Translations under genes and position numbers: made by a program
In this document: in pieces, positions 60,055-64,000 of the stretch
How the letters are laid out: the number at the start of each line of letters is the position of its first letter
Position numbering within the stretch: the stretch's first letter is position 1
Notes under the pieces: model-generated
Database searches by the model: none
What the model saw: the letters and a program-made list of their open reading frames with translations, nothing else
Told to the model about the DNA's origin: nothing
NCBI RefSeq assembly: GCF_028807635.1
Contig: NZ_JARBAX010000001.1
Coordinates: forward strand, 943,001-1,007,000
Direction: 5' to 3'
DNA: 64,000 nt
Origin: Streptomyces spiramyceticus
Lineage (GTDB): Bacteria; Actinomycetota; Actinomycetes; Streptomycetales; Streptomycetaceae

Positions 60055-60864
60055 ATGCCCGCACCCCGCACCGTCCTGCTCACCGGCGCCGCCGGCGGCG
60101 TCGGCACCCTGATGCGCGGGATCCTTCCGGCGTACGGCTACGAACTCCGCCTGCTCGACGCGACCCCCATCGAGGGCGAACCGGACGCGATCACCGCCGA
60201 CCTGGCCGACAAGGAAGCGCTGCGCGAGGCCGTGCGGGGCGTGGACGCGGTGATCCATCTCGCGGGCATCTCGCTGGAAGCCCCGTTCGAGAAGATCCTG
60301 CGCGCCAACATCGAGGGGACGTACAACCTCTACGAGGCCGCCCGCGAAGAGGGCGTCGAGCGGATGGTCTTCGCCTCCTCCAACCACGCCGTCGGCTTCA
60401 CCCCGCGCCCCGCCGACGGCGCACCGCTGATCCCCGTCTCGACGCCGCACCGGCCCGACACCTTCTACGGCCTCTCCAAGGCCTTCGGCGAGGATCTCGC
60501 CCAGCTCTACTGGGACCTGCACGGCATCGAGACCGTGTCGGTCCGGATCGGCTCCTGCTTCATGGAGCCCAGTTCGGTGCGGATGCTCTCGATCTGGATG
60601 AGCCCGGGCGACTGCGCCCGCCTCTTCCACGCCGCGCTCACGGCCGACGGGGTCGGCCACACCGTCGTCTACGGGTCCTCGGCCAACACCCGGCTGTGGT
60701 GGGATCTTTCATCCGCACGGGCCATTGGATACGAGCCGAAGGACGACTCGGAGCAGTACGCGGAGAAGCTCATCGCGGAACACGGTGAACTGGACCCAGA
60801 CAACCCCGGTCACGCCAACCTGGGCGGGGAGTTCTGCACCGACCCGCCCCAGTGGAAGTACTGA
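60055..60864 (+). CDS. NAD-dependent epimerase/dehydratase family protein, uronate-dehydrogenase-like
   Basis: 269 residues, extended SDR. TVLLTGAAGGVGTLMRGI is the NAD loop, GVDAVIHLAGIS, MVFASSNHAVGFTP (the S-S-N-H stretch of uronate dehydrogenases), catalytic Tyr-Lys in TFYGLSKAFGEDLA, and RIGSCFMEPSSVRMLSIWMS. Such enzymes oxidise glucuronate or galacturonate to the aldarolactone. ATG with GAGGAGACGCTCCG. A semialdehyde dehydrogenase of the aldarate pathway is encoded 15 kb away. Confidence 0.85.
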   Translation: MPAPRTVLLTGAAGGVGTLMRGILPAYGYELRLLDATPIEGEPDAITADLADKEALREAVRGVDAVIHLAGISLEAPFEKILRANIEGTYNLYEAAREEGVERMVFASSNHAVGFTPRPADGAPLIPVSTPHRPDTFYGLSKAFGEDLAQLYWDLHGIETVSVRIGSCFMEPSSVRMLSIWMSPGDCARLFHAALTADGVGHTVVYGSSANTRLWWDLSSARAIGYEPKDDSEQYAEKLIAEHGELDPDNPGHANLGGEFCTDPPQWKY

Positions 60865-60883
60865 CCACCTCAGCGGTACAGGC

Positions 60884-60920
60884 GGGTCCGGCCCGGCTAC
60901 GGGGGCACCGGTCCGGACCC
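60884..60920 (+). terminator. possible terminator after the uronate-dehydrogenase-like gene
   Basis: GGGTCCGG and CCGGACCC enclose an inner GGCCCGG region 20 bases after the stop. Weak compared with the others in the window. Confidence 0.4.
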
Positions 60921-61118
60921 TTCACGAGGGGAACTCGGCCACGGGCGGCCGGGACCGCCGGTGAATATCACCGACGTGTTCACTGGCGGCGCCGGAGCCC
61001 ACGGACACGTACTCGCGTCCGGCACAAGGTAGTTGCGCACGCCTGGAACCACGATCCATTACGCGCGCCCACTGTCCGCATTGCGCAGCGCGGCGGCCCA
61101 CCGGCCGGCCCGGCCCAC

Positions 61119-62078
61119 TCAGCCCGACCGCAGCGTCTCCGACGGCGCCTCGCCGAAGCGCGCACGGTACGCACCGGAGAACCGCCCGAGATGGGCGAAG
61201 CCCCACCGGAAGGCCGCCTCACTCACCGTCAGTTCGCCGGGCCCGCACCGCCTCAGCTCGTCGCGCACCCGGTCCAGCCGGACTCCCCGCAGATACGCCA
61301 TCGGTGACATCCCGACGTACCGGCGGAATGCCTCCTGGAGCCACCGCACACTCACCCGGGCGAGGGCGGCCAGCTCCGCCGCGCTGTACGGGTGCTCGGG
61401 ACTGTCGTGGATGGCGTCCACGACGCGCTTGACCGGCGCGGGCCGCAGTGTCGCCGCCGTCGGCCTGGTCAGTTCCTCCCTGTACGGGTGGTCGACCGCG
61501 AGCAGCAGGCCGTTCAGCAGCGCCTCTTCGAGCGGCTTGGCCACCAGCGGCTCCCGTACGAGCGATCCGGCCCCGCTCGCCTCCCGAGCCGCCCACCGGA
61601 CGAGCCGGCCCCAACTGCGGCCCGCGCCCTGTGTGACGTCGAGCCGGTGCGCGAAGGCGACAGGCCCGCGCGGCGCCCTGCCCAGCGCATGCGCCAGTTG
61701 GCCTTCCAGCGCCGAAGTGTCGATCTTCACCGCCAGCAGCCTGTAGTCGCCGCTCCACCGGTCCAGGAAGGTGTCGCCGGACGGCTGGAACACGGCGCCC
61801 TCCTCGGGTGTCGCCGTCGCCCCGGCCCGCGTGCCCTGATGCCAGGACAGCCTTCCTTCAAGCGGAATGTCGACGTGGTAGGCGCCCAGTTCCCCGAAGC
61901 GCATCCGCACGTCCGTGCCGCACTGGAGCTCACCCACTGTCAGCGCCCCCAGCTGGATGATGCGGAACTTCGCCGCGAAAGCTCCCTCCCGGTCGAGCCG
62001 CTCGATGGAGTTGGCGTAGAACTTCTCGCCGATCACCACGCGCGCCTCGTCCAGGTCCGCCGTACAGAACGTCTCCAC
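61119..62078 (-). CDS. AraC family transcriptional regulator
   Basis: About 319 residues. N-terminal AraC_binding_2-type domain (FAAKFRIIQLGALTVGELQC, YHVDIPLEGRLSWHQG, AVFQPSGD) and C-terminal double HTH: HPYSAAELAALARVSVRWLQ with EAFRRYVGMSPMAYLRGVRL and VSEAAFRWGFAHLGRFSGAY. The start GTG at 62078 has GGGGAG five bases upstream; a GTG 12 bases earlier is also in frame. Divergent from the small gene at 62.2 kb; target unknown. Confidence 0.88.
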   Translation of the reverse strand: METFCTADLDEARVVIGEKFYANSIERLDREGAFAAKFRIIQLGALTVGELQCGTDVRMRFGELGAYHVDIPLEGRLSWHQGTRAGATATPEEGAVFQPSGDTFLDRWSGDYRLLAVKIDTSALEGQLAHALGRAPRGPVAFAHRLDVTQGAGRSWGRLVRWAAREASGAGSLVREPLVAKPLEEALLNGLLLAVDHPYREELTRPTAATLRPAPVKRVVDAIHDSPEHPYSAAELAALARVSVRWLQEAFRRYVGMSPMAYLRGVRLDRVRDELRRCGPGELTVSEAAFRWGFAHLGRFSGAYRARFGEAPSETLRSG

Positions 62079-62168
62079 AGAACTCCCCACACCCGAGTAC
62101 GGTCCTCACCCCGCAGGATCCAACAAATTCGGGCGACCCGGAGACCAGGAAGCGGGCACCATGCGGTC

Positions 62169-62387
62169 ATGCCAAAACCGCATGGATTCAGTTACGAGCA
62201 ATTCGGCGACGGCAGTGTCGTCATCACTCACCAGGGCCGGGCCGCAGGCACCCTGCGCGGTGCGCGTGCGGAAAAATTCCTGGCCGAGGCCGGGGCGGGC
62301 GACAGCCAGCTCGTGATGGCGCGATGGACCGGGGCGTACAAACACGGCAACGAGCGGGCCGCCAGAAATCACCCGCGCAACAGGTGA
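62169..62387 (+). CDS. small conserved Streptomyces protein, function unknown
   Basis: 72 residues: PHGFSYEQFGDGSVVITHQG, AAGTLRGARAEKFLAEAG and TGAYKHGNERAARNHPRNR. Basic and without membrane segment. Similar short proteins with the same 'Y-x-Q-x-x-D-G-S-V-V-I-x-H-x-G-R-A' start and 'G-N-E-R-x-A-R-x-H-P-R-N-R' end are common in Streptomyces (recollection). No clear ribosome binding site (GCGGTC). It lies before the TerD-domain gene. Confidence 0.75.
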   Translation: MPKPHGFSYEQFGDGSVVITHQGRAAGTLRGARAEKFLAEAGAGDSQLVMARWTGAYKHGNERAARNHPRNR

Positions 62388-62407
62388 CGCAAGGGAACGG
62401 CAAAGCG

Positions 62408-63646
62408 GTGTCGGTCGTTAGCTCTGGCATGACCGCAATGACCCCCGGCTCGAACATTCCGCTTCCCACCGCCCGCGTGGCCGTGGACGTTGCCGCCCCG
62501 GTGCGGCTCGACGTATCGGGCCTGCTCCTCACGGCCGACGGCAAGGTGCGCTCCGACGACGACTTCATCTTCTACAACCAACCGTCGGGCCCCGGTGTCA
62601 CCTACCGGTCCGGCGGCGGCACTGCTCCCGACGCGATCGTGGTGGACACGTCAGCCGTCCCGCCCGGCATCGAGAAGATCGTGGTCACGGCGAGCCCCGA
62701 CGCCGCGGGCCAGACCTTCCAGGGCATCGAGCCCACCGCCACCGTGCGCGGAGCCGACGACGGCGCCATGATCGCGACGTTCACCCCGCCTCAGCTGGGC
62801 ACCGAGACGGCACTGGTGATCGTGGAGATCTATCTCCGCAACGGCGCGTGGAAGGTGCGCGCGGTCGGTCAGGGTTACGCGAACGGGCTGGCCGGCATCG
62901 CCACGGACTTCGGCGTCTCGGTGGAGGAACCCGCCGCCGCGGCCGCTCCTGCCCCCGCTGCGGCCCCTGTGGCACCCCCTGCGCCCCCAGTGGCCGCCCC
63001 CGGGGTCACGGCCCCTCCGGCGGGCTCTGCGGCTCCCCCGGCCCCGCCGGAGGGGCCCGCCGCGAGCGGCAAGATCAACCTCGACAAGGGCCGGGTCAGC
63101 CTCCAGAAGAACCAGACGGTCTCGCTGGTCAAGGGCGGACGCCCGCTGCTGTCCCAGGTCAAGATGGGTCTCGGCTGGGAGCCCGCGTTCCGGGGCAAGG
63201 ACATCGACCTCGACGCGTCCGTCATCGCCTACGACGGGAACCGCAAGCACCTGGACAGCTGCTACTTCGGCAAGCTGTCGATCCTGAACGGTGCGGTCAA
63301 GCACTCCGGGGACAACCTCACCGGCGAGGGTGCGGGCGACGACGAGGTGATCGTCGTCGACCTCGGCCGCATCCCCGCGGAGGCGACGGGCCTGGTCTTC
63401 ACGGTGAACTCCTTCACGGGACAGAAGTTCACCGAGGTGGCCAAGGCCTACTGCCGTCTGCTGGACGCGGCGACCGGTGAGGAACTGGTCCGCTTCGACC
63501 TGACGGGCGCCGAGCCGCAGACGGGGGTAATGATGGCGAAGCTGATCAAGCAGTTCTCAGGGGAGTGGGAGATGACCGCGATGGGCGACTTCGTGAAGAG
63601 TCGCACCGTTCGCGGCATGGTCAAGCCGGCAGCCCAGGCCCTCTAG
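62408..63646 (+). CDS. tandem TerD-domain protein
   Basis: About 412 residues. First TerD domain (about 8-185): MTPGSNIPLP, VRLDVSGLLLTADGKVRSDD, DFIFYNQPSGPGVTYRSGG. An Ala/Pro-rich linker (about 188-235) leads to the second (about 245-400): VSLQKNQTVSLVKGGRPLLS, VKMGLGWEPAFRGKDIDLDA, SVIAYDGNRKHLDSCYFGKL. TerD domains bind calcium through acidic residues (the D-D-D-F and D-I-D-L-D-A sites here) and are found in stress and tellurite-resistance associated systems. Start uncertain between GTG 62408 and ATG 62429. Confidence 0.88.
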   Translation: MSVVSSGMTAMTPGSNIPLPTARVAVDVAAPVRLDVSGLLLTADGKVRSDDDFIFYNQPSGPGVTYRSGGGTAPDAIVVDTSAVPPGIEKIVVTASPDAAGQTFQGIEPTATVRGADDGAMIATFTPPQLGTETALVIVEIYLRNGAWKVRAVGQGYANGLAGIATDFGVSVEEPAAAAAPAPAAAPVAPPAPPVAAPGVTAPPAGSAAPPAPPEGPAASGKINLDKGRVSLQKNQTVSLVKGGRPLLSQVKMGLGWEPAFRGKDIDLDASVIAYDGNRKHLDSCYFGKLSILNGAVKHSGDNLTGEGAGDDEVIVVDLGRIPAEATGLVFTVNSFTGQKFTEVAKAYCRLLDAATGEELVRFDLTGAEPQTGVMMAKLIKQFSGEWEMTAMGDFVKSRTVRGMVKPAAQAL

Positions 63647-63665
63647 CGCTCCCGCGCCAGGGGGA

Positions 63666-63893
63666 CTACAGCTTGGTCAGCTTGACGAAGGGGCTCAGGA
63701 TGCGGCCTTGTCGCCCTGCGAAGTCGATGAGAACTGCTGCATCGCCTTCGACTGCGATGACCCTCCCGAGTCCGAACTGATCATGCGAAACCCGGTCGCC
63801 CACATCGAAAACCTCGATCGGTGGGGCGGCCGCGGCCGGGACGTTGAAGGGACTGGACGGCAGGTAGCGCCGGGCTCCGGCTGACTTTGTCAT
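63666..63893 (-). CDS. small protein resembling the UvrD/CarD C-terminal Tudor-like domain
   Basis: 75 residues. The core DRVSHDQFGLGRVIAVEGDA and VLIDFAGRQGRILSPFVKL resembles the 'G-D-R-V-x-H-x-x-F-G-x-G-x-V' beta domain at the C-terminal end of UvrD/PcrA helicases and of CarD, which binds RNA polymerase. On its own it might also bind polymerase (inference). ATG start; converges with the TerD gene 19 bases away. Confidence 0.72.
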   Translation of the reverse strand: MTKSAGARRYLPSSPFNVPAAAAPPIEVFDVGDRVSHDQFGLGRVIAVEGDAAVLIDFAGRQGRILSPFVKLTKL

Positions 63894-64000
63894 TAGTTGA
63901 GAGTATGCGCCCCGCGAGGCCGCCACGCCATGCCCGTCCATGATCACTTCACCCGGGGCCGGTCCGCACCCCTCCCCAACACCGGGTGTTCGCCGGAATT

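Noticed and set aside
60852..61307. Forward frame between the uronate-dehydrogenase-like gene and the AraC gene
   Set aside because: Overlaps the AraC gene in antisense and has Arg/Pro/His-rich shadow composition without a plausible start.

Overview
The window is GC-rich actinobacterial chromosome with Streptomyces codon use: strong third-position G/C, frequent GTG starts and many ATGA stop/start overlaps. Gene content and order (gbn-type HTH gene, ABC-F gene, pitH2-type phosphate transporter, cobalamin genes, LAETG-anchored protein, amidohydrolase, ectABCD) match what I remember of the SCO1838-SCO1880 part of Streptomyces coelicolor. The organism is therefore most likely a Streptomyces, and the stretch is core chromosome with a few local insertions and decayed genes. 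I could run no database search; all family calls are from reading motifs.

Layout. (1) 1-8.1 kb: the 5' part of an enoyl-CoA hydratase gene, the small nucleoid-associated HTH gene gbn, an ABC-F ATPase, a PQQ-like membrane protein, a zinc-protease remnant, a VOC protein, a large hypothetical, an alpha/beta hydrolase and a class II aldolase. (2) 8.2-10.7 kb: a GH25 lysozyme gene broken by a one-base shift, then a PhoP-box-preceded PiT phosphate transporter and its small membrane partner. (3) 10.8-29.3 kb: a cobalamin riboswitch and a long operon, cobD-cobQ-cobN-chlID-cobO-cobB-cobI, then (after an inverted ZIP metal transporter) cobM-cobL-cbiG/cobJ-cobH-cbiX-cobC. Almost every junction overlaps by 1-4 bases, so translation is coupled. 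The cluster mixes late-cobalt (CobN, ChlI/D) and early-cobalt (CbiX, CbiG) parts. (4) 29.4-32 kb: sortase-anchored LAETG protein, amidohydrolase, aminotransferase remnant. (5) 32.2-35.4 kb: ectABCD, making ectoine and 5-hydroxyectoine, with structured sites upstream. (6) 35.4-38.8 kb: old yellow enzyme and divergent MarR regulator with paired operators, class V aminotransferase, a possible relic peptide gene, and a short chaplin.

(7) 38.9-43.1 kb is a visibly less GC-rich island: a phage terminase small-subunit remnant, then a tight co-directional run of DUF6879 fusion protein, XRE/DUF5753 regulator, two Cys-rich microproteins, an S-adenosylhomocysteine-hydrolase-like Rossmann protein (frameshifted in a G7 run) and a NUDIX hydrolase. 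This is the best candidate in the window for an undescribed functional unit. (8) 43.2-51.3 kb: GNAT, ketoglutaric-semialdehyde-type dehydrogenase with divergent IclR regulator, second GNAT, membrane protein plus two-component system, and a class B penicillin-binding protein. (9) 51.4-56 kb: secreted S37 peptidase, ECF-type sigma factor with a membrane-anchored partner, PIG-V-like mannosyltransferase, and a TIGR03086 protein. (10) 56.2-60 kb: an iron box between divergent units, penicillin-acylase-like protein plus AlcB-type acyltransferase on one side and a siderophore-interacting protein (followed by an MFS remnant) on the other. (11) 60-64 kb: uronate-dehydrogenase-like protein, AraC regulator, a small conserved protein, a double-TerD protein and a UvrD-tail-like small protein.

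I saw no tRNA, rRNA, CRISPR array, integrase or intact insertion sequence. Several genes survive only as 3' fragments (zinc protease, class V aminotransferase, terminase, MFS exporter), so small deletions look like the main form of decay here.
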